Shown: piece by piece, positions 23,331-32,199 of the stretch
Numbering within the stretch: the first letter of the stretch is position 1
Layout of the letters: the number at the start of each line of letters is the position of its first letter
From: Alistipes sp.
GTDB taxonomy: Bacteria > Bacteroidota > Bacteroidia > Bacteroidales > Rikenellaceae
Direction of reading: 5' to 3'
Assembly (NCBI GenBank): GCA_020026335.1
Contig: JAHHQO010000003.1
Coordinates: 127,748-191,747, forward strand
DNA length: 64,000 nucleotides
Notes under the pieces: model-generated
The model's database searches: none
What the model was told of the DNA's origin: nothing
The model's input: only the letters and a program-made list of their open reading frames with translations
Translations under genes and position numbers: made by a program

Positions 23331-26237
23331 ATGAAATATCTCTTTACCTTGTTGTTGTCATTCGTGTGGGTATTGTTCGGTATCGCGCAGACGGTCACCG
23401 ACTTGCATGTCAAATTTGTGAATACAGCCGACGGGCTTTCGAGCAGTGCCGTGCTGAGTATATGTCAGGATGAGTCGGGTCTGTTGTGGTTCGGCACCTA
23501 CGACGGACTTAACTGCTACGATGGCAAGAATGTAGAGGTGTATAACAACATATCTACCGAAAGCCAATTGCGAAGTAACATCATTCACAAAATCTGTCAG
23601 GCCGATAATCACTGCCTGTGGTTGAAGACTTACCACGATATCAACCGCTTTTCGCTGGTCAGCCGTTCGGTGGAAAAGACCTTCAACCACACCATGTCGT
23701 GGAAAATACTTTCTAATATTTCGGGTAACACATGGGCTATCAATGGCGACTCGTTGATGTACTATAACACGAGGCTTGAAAAATTCCTTTGCATCGATAC
23801 CTGTTCTTTTCGTGAGTATTACGAGGCTTTTGTTGACAAGGAGGGACACTTGATGCTCCTGCCGGAGAACTCCGATATTGTTGTCGATTACTCGATTAAT
23901 TCGTTCGACAATGCAGAACCCTCCGAACTGCGTTTCAACAAGACTTCCCTCAAGTTCCACCATAAAAAGGTGCTGGACTACTACATCCAGCACGAATCTT
24001 TCAGTTTCATCGACGAGGACTACAATCTCTATCTCTACGATCCCACGCGTAAAAGCAAGATTTTCATCAGTAATATCGCATATCTGGTACGCAAATATGG
24101 TTCTATTACCAATGTCCTGTCTCTCCATGACGATATCATCGTGGCCTTTTCGCGCAATGGTCTGGTGCGTCTGGTCTCGGAGAATCACTATCGTGAGAAA
24201 ATCATTGACGGTCGTCTGTGTGCCTTCTCGGCTTTCAAGGATGTGAACAATGACATCGTGTGGATTGGTACCGATGGTCAGGGGGCGATGGCTATTATGA
24301 AGAACAACTCCATCGCTCACAGCATTATGCTCAAGGATCTGTCGCCGATGCTGAAGCGTCAGATTCGCTGTATCTCGACGGACCATTACGGCGGATTGTG
24401 GTTTGGAACAAAGGGCGACGGTGTGGTTTACATTCCCGAATATGAGCGAGCCAATCTTACGAAGAAAGTATTCCACATGATGGACGGCACGGTCAGTCCG
24501 CTCGATAATCTCCGAATGGAATGGAAAGACAATAAAATCTTCTTCATCGAGGAGGACATCCATAATAAGGGCATGTGGTTCGGTGGCGGTCATAACTCCG
24601 TATATTTCTATTCGTTTGAGCGCAAGAAGATATACCCGTTGCGTGGTTTGCCCGATTTTATCACTCAAGCCAAAAATCCGTACACGTTCCTCAGTCTGAA
24701 GCAGCAGAACAAGTCTGTGCTATGGATTTCGGTGGGTTCGGTGGGACTGGTGAGACTTTCCATAGATTTTGAACAGGGAGAGCCTGTGGTGAAAGACGCA
24801 CGAGTTTGCGAGATAAAGGATAGCAAAGGTGTCGTGCTGACCGTTTTTGCGGCGATGACCAAGGAGAGTGATTCAATATTATGGGTGGGCGATGTATGTC
24901 GCGGCTTGGTTCGCTTTAACATGGATACCGAGCAGTATGAGCCTATCTCACTCGAACAATATCTCCATAAGTCGGTTAACGACATCATGTCGGTGTTGCC
25001 CTATGACAAGGATAAGTATTATATCTGTACAACATCGGGTTTGGTGTCGATGAATTACAGTGAAGGAACAGTGCATGGCATCAATTTTCTCGGTGACGAC
25101 AATCCTCAGTTGGCCGGTATGATACATGGTGTCCTGGCTGACCGTGACGGCTTCCTGTGGCTCAGCAGTAACAACGGACTCTATAAGTACAATCCCAACA
25201 ATGGTTCGGTGCACACCTTCTTCGGTAATGGTATTAAAATCAAGGAGTTCAGTGACGGTGCCTACTACAAATGCCCCTATTCGGGTTATTTGTTCTTTGG
25301 CGGCAATAATGGTCTGCTCTACCTTTACCGCAACACCAATGTGCTGAAGAAATTTTATCCCGATGTCGTATTACGCAAATTCTGCGTGGATAACCACTTC
25401 CCCGGTAAGTTTAACTACCGTCGTGGAAATCTGGAGGGCTGGCGGTTCGATTCCGATTATTCGTTCTTTTCTTTTGACTACATTGCGCCTGATTACATGA
25501 ATAGCAAGAATATCGAGTATTCCTATATGCTGGAGGGCTACGATAAGGAGTGGTCGACTTTCTCGACCTCGACACAGGCCGTGTATATGAAGGTGCCGCC
25601 CGGAAAATACATCTTCAAAGTGAAGTACAAACGCGACATCTCGGAGAATAACACCAAGACACTGGAGATACCTATTTATATAAATCAGCCTTTCTGCCAG
25701 TCGCTGAGCGCGAAGATTATGTTCTTCTTATTGCTCATGCTGCTGGGCATGTATTTCGAATACCTGTATCTCAAATACCGAGCCACATTGTCTCATGTCG
25801 ATGGACGCAGGATAACTTCTGACGATGAACATTCTTCGGAGCATGTCTCGAGCTATGGTATTTCGTTCACGGTCAGAGATGACGAGCAGAAGAAGTTTCT
25901 CGGCAAATTGCTCTCGTTGATTGAAACCCATATCTCCGACAACAAGTTCGACATTCCGTTTATTTCCGCGGAAATGTGTCTCAGTACCCGACAATTCTAT
26001 CGTAAATTCGGCGAGCTGGATTGCTCTGTGTCACCGGGCGAGCTGGTGAAACTCTGCCGTTTGGAGAAGGCGGCTGAACAGCTGCGAACAACCGATGCCC
26101 CGATTCAGAGCATCTATCTTTCGGTGGGTATCAATTCGCGTTCATATTTCTATAAGGAGTTTATCCGGAAATATGGCGTGACCCCCAGGGATTACCGCTT
26201 GCAGCACTCTGCCGAGGAATCCTCTGCGGATAGTTGA
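23331..26237 (+). CDS. Membrane-spanning propeller/AraC transcriptional regulator (SusR-like)
   Basis: The likely one-component sensor for the adjacent PUL, spanning the inner membrane. An in-frame ATG at 23316 is an alternative; 23331 gives a compact signal anchor (MKYLFTLLLSFVWVLFG). The protein is 968 residues. Residues about 25-700 hold periplasmic Reg_prop-type propeller repeats (for example GLLWFGTYDGLN, GGLWFGTKGDG, GFLWLSSNNGLYKY). Residues about 715-785 are a Y_Y_Y domain. A transmembrane helix lies at about 793-813, and an AraC-type HTH at about 865-960 (MCLSTRQFYRKF ... GINSRSYFYKEFIRKYGVTP). The histidine-kinase and receiver domains of hybrid two-component systems are absent, so ligand binding must signal straight to the HTH, as in SusR. 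Confidence 0.88.
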   Translation: MKYLFTLLLSFVWVLFGIAQTVTDLHVKFVNTADGLSSSAVLSICQDESGLLWFGTYDGLNCYDGKNVEVYNNISTESQLRSNIIHKICQADNHCLWLKTYHDINRFSLVSRSVEKTFNHTMSWKILSNISGNTWAINGDSLMYYNTRLEKFLCIDTCSFREYYEAFVDKEGHLMLLPENSDIVVDYSINSFDNAEPSELRFNKTSLKFHHKKVLDYYIQHESFSFIDEDYNLYLYDPTRKSKIFISNIAYLVRKYGSITNVLSLHDDIIVAFSRNGLVRLVSENHYREKIIDGRLCAFSAFKDVNNDIVWIGTDGQGAMAIMKNNSIAHSIMLKDLSPMLKRQIRCISTDHYGGLWFGTKGDGVVYIPEYERANLTKKVFHMMDGTVSPLDNLRMEWKDNKIFFIEEDIHNKGMWFGGGHNSVYFYSFERKKIYPLRGLPDFITQAKNPYTFLSLKQQNKSVLWISVGSVGLVRLSIDFEQGEPVVKDARVCEIKDSKGVVLTVFAAMTKESDSILWVGDVCRGLVRFNMDTEQYEPISLEQYLHKSVNDIMSVLPYDKDKYYICTTSGLVSMNYSEGTVHGINFLGDDNPQLAGMIHGVLADRDGFLWLSSNNGLYKYNPNNGSVHTFFGNGIKIKEFSDGAYYKCPYSGYLFFGGNNGLLYLYRNTNVLKKFYPDVVLRKFCVDNHFPGKFNYRRGNLEGWRFDSDYSFFSFDYIAPDYMNSKNIEYSYMLEGYDKEWSTFSTSTQAVYMKVPPGKYIFKVKYKRDISENNTKTLEIPIYINQPFCQSLSAKIMFFLLLMLLGMYFEYLYLKYRATLSHVDGRRITSDDEHSSEHVSSYGISFTVRDDEQKKFLGKLLSLIETHISDNKFDIPFISAEMCLSTRQFYRKFGELDCSVSPGELVKLCRLEKAAEQLRTTDAPIQSIYLSVGINSRSYFYKEFIRKYGVTPRDYRLQHSAEESSADS

Positions 26238-26290
26238 AGAAGTTGGCAAAAGAATAGAAACGTGAGATTTTGTCTGTTTTTCTGCAAAAT

Positions 26291-26326
26291 AGCCCTGTGT
26301 AATAGAGTACACAGGGTTCTTTTTTA
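26291..26326 (+). terminator. Terminator of the PUL regulator
   Basis: CCCTGTGTA (26293-26301) pairs with TACACAGGG (26308-26316), followed by a T-rich run. Confidence 0.8.
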
Positions 26327-26502
26327 TTACATATAAAAATATAACTCATTGAAAATGAGTGTCTGAATTGAGGACTAAACCTCTTTCTGTCTCCTTTGTG
26401 CCTAATTTGGCGATTTAATGTTTTTTGGCATTTTTAGCCACAGTTTTTTATCTGTTTTTGAAGAACTTTGTATTAGGAAAAATCAAATAAACTTTAAAAA
26501 GT

Positions 26503-28800
26503 ATGAATCACTCCTTTGAGAAATTGTTTCTGATGCTTGGTCTCGCATGCGCAGTGTCGTGTGCGCAACCCGAAAGTATGTCGGAAAACCTGTTGCCCAC
26601 TCCTGTATCAGTGGTCAAACAAAACGGTACTTTTACCTTCGAACAGGGAATGGTCGTCAATGTGACCAGTAATGAGTTTCTACCGGCAGTGGGGTATCTG
26701 AAAAGTTTTCTTCCCCAAAATCTCTTGACCGTCAAGTGCGGTGAGGATGCAGAAGCTTCTATTATTATTCGTAGGGTCGACGGCCTTGATAAAGGTAGTT
26801 ATCACCTCGCTGTTGATTCGGAGCGTGTGCTCATTGAAGCAACCGATTGTTCGGGTGTGGCTTCTGCAGTCTCTACCGTGCGTCAGCTCTTGCCCGATGC
26901 CATAGAGGCACAGGATTGGAGTAACCTCTCTATGGAGTGTGTCGATATTACAGATGCTCCTCGTTTCGAATGGCGTGGTATGCACCTCGATGTATCGCGT
27001 CATTTTTATGATAAAGATGAGGTGAAGCAGTTGCTCGACAAGATGGCGCTCTACAAGTTTAATAAGTTCCATTGGCACCTGACCGATGATCAGGGCTGGC
27101 GTATTGAAATCAAGCGTTACCCCCTGCTGACCGAGAAGGGCTCGTGGCGTAAGTTCAACTCTCAGGATCGCACCTGTCTCTATTTTGAAAAGGAGAAGTC
27201 AAATCCCGACTTCGGTATTCCCGCCGACAAAATCAAGATTGTGGAGGGTGACACCATTTATGGCGGATTCTATACCCAGGAAGATATCCGCGAGGTGGTC
27301 AGCTATGCGACCGAGCGTGGTATCGATGTCATTCCCGAAATTGATATGCCGGGTCACTTCCTGGCAGCCATCGAGCAGTATCCTTTTGTCGATTGCGAGA
27401 ATGCAGAGGCGTGGGGTGATGCTTTCTCCTCGCCCATCTGCGTCGGTGATGAGAAAGCCGTGGAGTTTGCCCGTAATATTTGGAAAGAGGTCTTTGAACT
27501 TTTCCCCTATGAGTATGCTCACATCGGCGGTGACGAGGTAGACCGTAAGAACTGGAAAAATTGTAAGAAGTGCAACGCGCTGATTCGCCAAAAGGGATTG
27601 AAGAATGTCGATGGTATTCAGACTTACTTCATACGTGAGATGGAGCAGTTCTTCAACGATAACGGCAAGCGTCTGATTGGTTGGGACGAAGTGGTTGAGG
27701 ATGGTCTGAATCCCACAAGTGCCATCTCGTGGTGGAGAAGTTGGTGTGGCGATGCCGTGAAGAAGGCAACTTCCCAAGGTATGGAGGCCATCATTTGTCC
27801 CAACACATGCTTCTATTTTGACTATGAGCAGAAGGACGCTTCGCTCCGTCAGATTTACGAGTCAAATCCCTATCCTGCCAATCTTACGGAGTCCGAGAAG
27901 GCGCTGGTGAAGGGCGTGCAGTGTAATATATGGTGTGAGTGGATTCCTTCGGTGAACCGCATGGAATATATGATTTTTCCCCGAATGATAGCTGTCGCCG
28001 AATTGGGTTGGTGTGCTGCCGACAAACTGAACGACTATTCGGCATTTGAGAGCAAGGTATTGCGTCACTTCTCGCGTTTCGATGAGATGGGTATCAACTA
28101 CCGCATTCCCGATTTCAAGGGCTTCTATGACAAAAACGCATTTGTCGACAATGCCGAGTTGAAGGTGGAGTGTATGCTTCCCGGAATAGAAATTCATTAC
28201 ACGACTGACGGTTCTGTCCCCACGCTCTCATCTCCCAAATATACTTCTCCCGTCAAAGTCTCTCAATCCACCCGTTTCCAGATTCGTGGTTTCCGTCCCG
28301 ACGGTACTGCCGGTGAAATCTGTAAGACAGAGTTCCAGAAGCAGGATTACATGTCTGCTGTCTCTGCGTCGGCATCGTTGGCCGAGGGCCTGTCTGTTGA
28401 GCGTAAGGACTATACAGGCAATCTTTGTAGCGAGATTCCTGCCGCACGTACCCTCAAGACCTACGTAAGCACCCAAGGTGTGATTATCCCTGCCGAGGTG
28501 AAAGGCTCTATCGCTCTGTTTTTCGATGGTTATATTGAAGTGCCGGGCGATGATGTATACACCCTGTCAACACTTTCCGACGACGGCAGCATGGTGACCA
28601 TCGACGGTGAGGTGATTATCAATAATGATGGCCTTCACTCTCCCCGCGAGGTGACCTCGCAGGTGGCTTTGGCTCAAGGCCTTCACAAGATTCAAGTTAC
28701 CTACTTCGACTATAATGGCGGCCTGCTCAAATTCTTCATTATCGATAATGAGGGTGTGAAGCGCGAATGTCCTGCCACATGGTTCAAATACGAATTGTAA
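26503..28800 (+). CDS. GH20 beta-N-acetylhexosaminidase with PA14-like C-terminus
   Basis: First gene of the PUL operon, expected to remove beta-linked terminal HexNAc from glycoprotein glycans. It is a 765-residue lipoprotein (lipobox CAVSC, Cys20). An N-terminal GH20b domain precedes the catalytic barrel (about 160-530) with FHWHLTDDQGWR and catalytic D344-E345 in HIGGDEV. A chitobiase-type segment (YTTDGSVPTLSSPKYTS) follows. The last 130 residues resemble a PA14 domain (ALFFDGYIEVPGDDVYTLS, DDGSMVTIDGE), a probable carbohydrate-binding module. Like the GH20 at 9774-12080 it is a lipoprotein; it differs in its accessory domain. SusC starts 86 bp downstream. Confidence 0.93.
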   Translation: MNHSFEKLFLMLGLACAVSCAQPESMSENLLPTPVSVVKQNGTFTFEQGMVVNVTSNEFLPAVGYLKSFLPQNLLTVKCGEDAEASIIIRRVDGLDKGSYHLAVDSERVLIEATDCSGVASAVSTVRQLLPDAIEAQDWSNLSMECVDITDAPRFEWRGMHLDVSRHFYDKDEVKQLLDKMALYKFNKFHWHLTDDQGWRIEIKRYPLLTEKGSWRKFNSQDRTCLYFEKEKSNPDFGIPADKIKIVEGDTIYGGFYTQEDIREVVSYATERGIDVIPEIDMPGHFLAAIEQYPFVDCENAEAWGDAFSSPICVGDEKAVEFARNIWKEVFELFPYEYAHIGGDEVDRKNWKNCKKCNALIRQKGLKNVDGIQTYFIREMEQFFNDNGKRLIGWDEVVEDGLNPTSAISWWRSWCGDAVKKATSQGMEAIICPNTCFYFDYEQKDASLRQIYESNPYPANLTESEKALVKGVQCNIWCEWIPSVNRMEYMIFPRMIAVAELGWCAADKLNDYSAFESKVLRHFSRFDEMGINYRIPDFKGFYDKNAFVDNAELKVECMLPGIEIHYTTDGSVPTLSSPKYTSPVKVSQSTRFQIRGFRPDGTAGEICKTEFQKQDYMSAVSASASLAEGLSVERKDYTGNLCSEIPAARTLKTYVSTQGVIIPAEVKGSIALFFDGYIEVPGDDVYTLSTLSDDGSMVTIDGEVIINNDGLHSPREVTSQVALAQGLHKIQVTYFDYNGGLLKFFIIDNEGVKRECPATWFKYEL

Positions 28801-28886
28801 ACTTCTAAAAAAAAGACAGCCTATGACCTATGAAAGTCTGGAATACATTTGAAAAGTAAAACATATTCACTAACCTATTATGCAAT

Positions 28887-31800
28887 ATGAGCAAAAATCC
28901 TACTAAATCTATTCTTAAGGGGATGGGAATCGGAATGATTTCATTGGCAGCTGTGATGTCACCGCAGACACAGGTTTTTGCTGATGCGAATGATTCCGCA
29001 ACGGTAATGACCCAGAAAAAGGGTCTACCCGTTCGTGGTACGGTTCTCGACGATCATGGTGATCCGATTATCGGTGCCACCGTTCTGGTGAAGGGTACTG
29101 CAATTGGTACCACCACCAATGTTGACGGTACATTTACCGTCGATGTCCCTTTTGCTGATGCTATCCTTAATCTTTCGTTCATCGGTTACACTCCGATGGA
29201 GATTCCGTTGAATGGACGTACGAGTCTTGATGTTGTGATGACCGAGGACTCGAAAACTATTGAGCAGGTTGTTGTCGTCGGCTTCGGTGTACAGAAGAAG
29301 CAGACCATTACCGGTTCGTTGACCTCACTTTCGGTTAAGGAACTCTCTCAGAGCCCTTCGGCCAATGTAACCAACGCTTTGGCCGGCCGTCTTCCGGGTC
29401 TGACCGTCACCCAGTACGGTGGTGGTGAGCCGGGTAAGGATATCGGCCAGCTCAATATCCGTGGACTTTCGACCTACAACGGTGGCGCGCAGGCACCCAT
29501 TGTCATCGTTGATGGCGTTGAGCGTTCGTTCTCTGACCTGTCGCCCGACGAAATAGAGACCTTTACCATTCTGAAAGATGCCTCGGCCACTGCCGTCTAT
29601 GGTGTGCGTGGTGCCAATGGTGTGATTATTGTCACCACCAAACGAGGTGTCAATTCGGGTAAGCCTACCGTGGAGTTCAAAGCGCAGTTCGGTATCTCCG
29701 AGCCTATCAGTTTCTCCAACTATCTGGGTTCGGCCGACTATGCCACCCTCTATAACCAGGCGTTGAAGAATGACAACCCCAACTGGGAGACCGACCCCAT
29801 CGTGCAGAGCAAGATGTTCCCCCAGAAGATGATTGACAACTGGCGACATGCCGAAGGTTTTAACCACGATGGTAAGGGATATAACATCGACTTGTTCGAC
29901 TACGCCTTCAAACCGGCTTTCCAGCAGGATTACAGCCTGTCGGTAAGAGGTGGTAACGAACGCGCGCGTTACTTTGCTATGGTCAGCTTCTTTGACCAGG
30001 GCGGTAACTACAAGTACACCGACTTGAATCCTGCCTACGAGACCAATGGCGGTTACACACGTTACAACCTGCGTTCGAATATCGATGTCGATGTGACCAA
30101 GGACTTCTACATTCACTTGGGTTTGGGTGGCCGTATTGCACAGACCAATGAGTCGGGTGGTGGTTCCAACAACATCATCTTTACGGCCAACACCGTGCCT
30201 TCGATGTATCCCGTCGTACTGGAGTATAACGGCTATCCCGCCAACGATGACTTTTACAAAGACCATCCGCGCGGTCTTCTTTTCGGTGATACCCGTTTCA
30301 GAAAGAATATCTTGGGTGAGATTGCCTTCATGGGTTACCGCAAGGGACAGATTACCAATTTCGATGGTACGTTCACCATTGGCCACAAATTGGACTTTAT
30401 TACCGAGGGGCTGAAGATTGAGGGCTTGTTCTCCTACGATATGGCGGAGTCACAGACCATTACCCGTATTCCCGGCAGACCTACGGTCAATAATGAGGAG
30501 TATGGCGGTTATGCAACCTTCTATCCCACAGTAGGACCTTCGGCCTTTTGGAATCCTGATGAGACGCATTACATGGGTGCCTACACTCCGGCGGTAAATA
30601 ACCATACGGTAAATACTCCCATCGGCAACGATTTCAGTCACGGTCAGTCTGTTGGTAAGACCTACATGCAGTTGAAACTCGACTATGCTCGTCAGTTTGG
30701 CGACCATAATGTGACAGGTATGGTGATGGTTAACCGTTCGGAGACCAAGATTGATAAGGAGGTGCCGTTCCGTTATCAGGGACTGGCTGCACGTGTGACC
30801 TACAACTACCGCAACAAGTATCTTTTCGAGACCAATCTCGGTGTCAATGGTTCCGAGAACTTTGCACGCGGTAACCGTTATGGTGTGTTCCCGTCCGTAT
30901 CATTGGGTTGGGTGCTCACCGAGGAGCCTTTCATGCGTGGAACGCGCAATTGGTTGGATTATCTGAAGATTCGTGGTTCATTTGGTATTTCGGGTAACGA
31001 TCAGGGTATCGGACGTTTCCTCTATGTTCAGTATTATAACCCCACGGGTGGCAATGGCTGGCATTTGGGTCCCAACCTTGACCAAAATATGGGCGATGGC
31101 CTGGAAGAGGGTGACCTTGCCAATGCCAACCTGACTTGGGAAAAGGGTCAGAAGTACAACGTGGGTCTTGAAGTCAAGATGTTCAATAACAAGCTCTCGA
31201 TTGTGGCCGATGCCTTCTACGAGCGTCGATATGATATCATCACCAACACCGGTGGTTCCGATGTTGTGGGCATTCCCGATGTGTTGGGTAAGGTCTCCTC
31301 GATGGTCAATGCCGGAGAGGTAATTAATCGTGGTATTGATGTTGAGGTGGGCTGGAATCACCGAGTCAATAAGAACTTTTCCTATTTCGTGAAATTCAAT
31401 TGTGGATTTGCTCGTAATAAAATCCGCAATATGCTCGAAATCGAGCGTGAGGTCCCTTGGATGCAGCGCACGGGTCACCGTATCGGCGAGAACTTCGTCT
31501 ATGTGGCCGACCATTTTGTTCGCGACCAGGCCGAAGCCGACCGTCTGAATGCCATGAACAATGGCAATGGTTATCAGAAGTGGGGTAAACTTGTTCCCGG
31601 TGATGTGGTTTACCGTGACCTGAACAACGATGGTATCATCGATGAGTTGCACGATATGTGTCCTATGGGTAATCCCAAGGTGCCCGAGTTCCAGTTTGGT
31701 ATTCCCATCGGTTTTGCCTACAAGGGTCTTGATGTGAGCATGCTGTGGCAGGGTGCCGCTCTCACCTCCATGATGCTCAACGGACCTGCCGTGTATGACT

Positions 31801-32183
31801 TCCCTGTAATGGGAGCCCAGGGTAATGATATGGGTAAGGTGAAGGGTATGCACCTCGATTCGTGGACACCCAGCAACCCCCACGCCAAATATCCTGCTCT
31901 TCACTTGGGTAATCACCCCAACAACAAAAACCCGAACAGCAGCCTGTTCCTCTATAACGCTTCCTACCTGCGTCTGAAGAACATAGAAATCGGTTACAGC
32001 CTGCCCCAAAAGTGGATTAATCCGCTTCATCTGCAGCGTGTGAGATTCTATGTTCAGGGTCTGAACTTGTGGACTATCGATGGTCTCGATGATGTGGATA
32101 TGGACCCCGAGACCAAGGATGGTGACGGTACATGGTATCCTATCCAGCGAGTTATCAATTTTGGTGTAAACGTAACATTCTAA
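28887..32183 (+). CDS. SusC-like TonB-dependent outer-membrane transporter
   Basis: This barrel imports the glycan or glycopeptide captured by its SusD partner, driven by TonB-ExbBD. It is 1098 residues: signal peptide (MSKNPTKSILKGMGIGMISLAAVMS), carboxypeptidase-D-regulatory-like domain (about 48-130, VRGTVLDDHGDPIIGATVLVKGT), TonB-box region VVVVGFGVQKK, plug (about 140-260, with KDASATAVYGVRGANGVIIVTTK) and barrel to the terminal INFGVNVTF with Phe at the end. The gene directly precedes its SusD partner with a 16-bp gap, the usual coupling. Confidence 0.95.
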   Translation: MSKNPTKSILKGMGIGMISLAAVMSPQTQVFADANDSATVMTQKKGLPVRGTVLDDHGDPIIGATVLVKGTAIGTTTNVDGTFTVDVPFADAILNLSFIGYTPMEIPLNGRTSLDVVMTEDSKTIEQVVVVGFGVQKKQTITGSLTSLSVKELSQSPSANVTNALAGRLPGLTVTQYGGGEPGKDIGQLNIRGLSTYNGGAQAPIVIVDGVERSFSDLSPDEIETFTILKDASATAVYGVRGANGVIIVTTKRGVNSGKPTVEFKAQFGISEPISFSNYLGSADYATLYNQALKNDNPNWETDPIVQSKMFPQKMIDNWRHAEGFNHDGKGYNIDLFDYAFKPAFQQDYSLSVRGGNERARYFAMVSFFDQGGNYKYTDLNPAYETNGGYTRYNLRSNIDVDVTKDFYIHLGLGGRIAQTNESGGGSNNIIFTANTVPSMYPVVLEYNGYPANDDFYKDHPRGLLFGDTRFRKNILGEIAFMGYRKGQITNFDGTFTIGHKLDFITEGLKIEGLFSYDMAESQTITRIPGRPTVNNEEYGGYATFYPTVGPSAFWNPDETHYMGAYTPAVNNHTVNTPIGNDFSHGQSVGKTYMQLKLDYARQFGDHNVTGMVMVNRSETKIDKEVPFRYQGLAARVTYNYRNKYLFETNLGVNGSENFARGNRYGVFPSVSLGWVLTEEPFMRGTRNWLDYLKIRGSFGISGNDQGIGRFLYVQYYNPTGGNGWHLGPNLDQNMGDGLEEGDLANANLTWEKGQKYNVGLEVKMFNNKLSIVADAFYERRYDIITNTGGSDVVGIPDVLGKVSSMVNAGEVINRGIDVEVGWNHRVNKNFSYFVKFNCGFARNKIRNMLEIEREVPWMQRTGHRIGENFVYVADHFVRDQAEADRLNAMNNGNGYQKWGKLVPGDVVYRDLNNDGIIDELHDMCPMGNPKVPEFQFGIPIGFAYKGLDVSMLWQGAALTSMMLNGPAVYDFPVMGAQGNDMGKVKGMHLDSWTPSNPHAKYPALHLGNHPNNKNPNSSLFLYNASYLRLKNIEIGYSLPQKWINPLHLQRVRFYVQGLNLWTIDGLDDVDMDPETKDGDGTWYPIQRVINFGVNVTF

Positions 32184-32199
32184 TAATAAGATAAGCATT

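Noticed and set aside
23331..26237. Hybrid two-component sensor with histidine kinase
   Set aside because: No H-box, N-box or receiver domain lies between the transmembrane helix and the AraC HTH.
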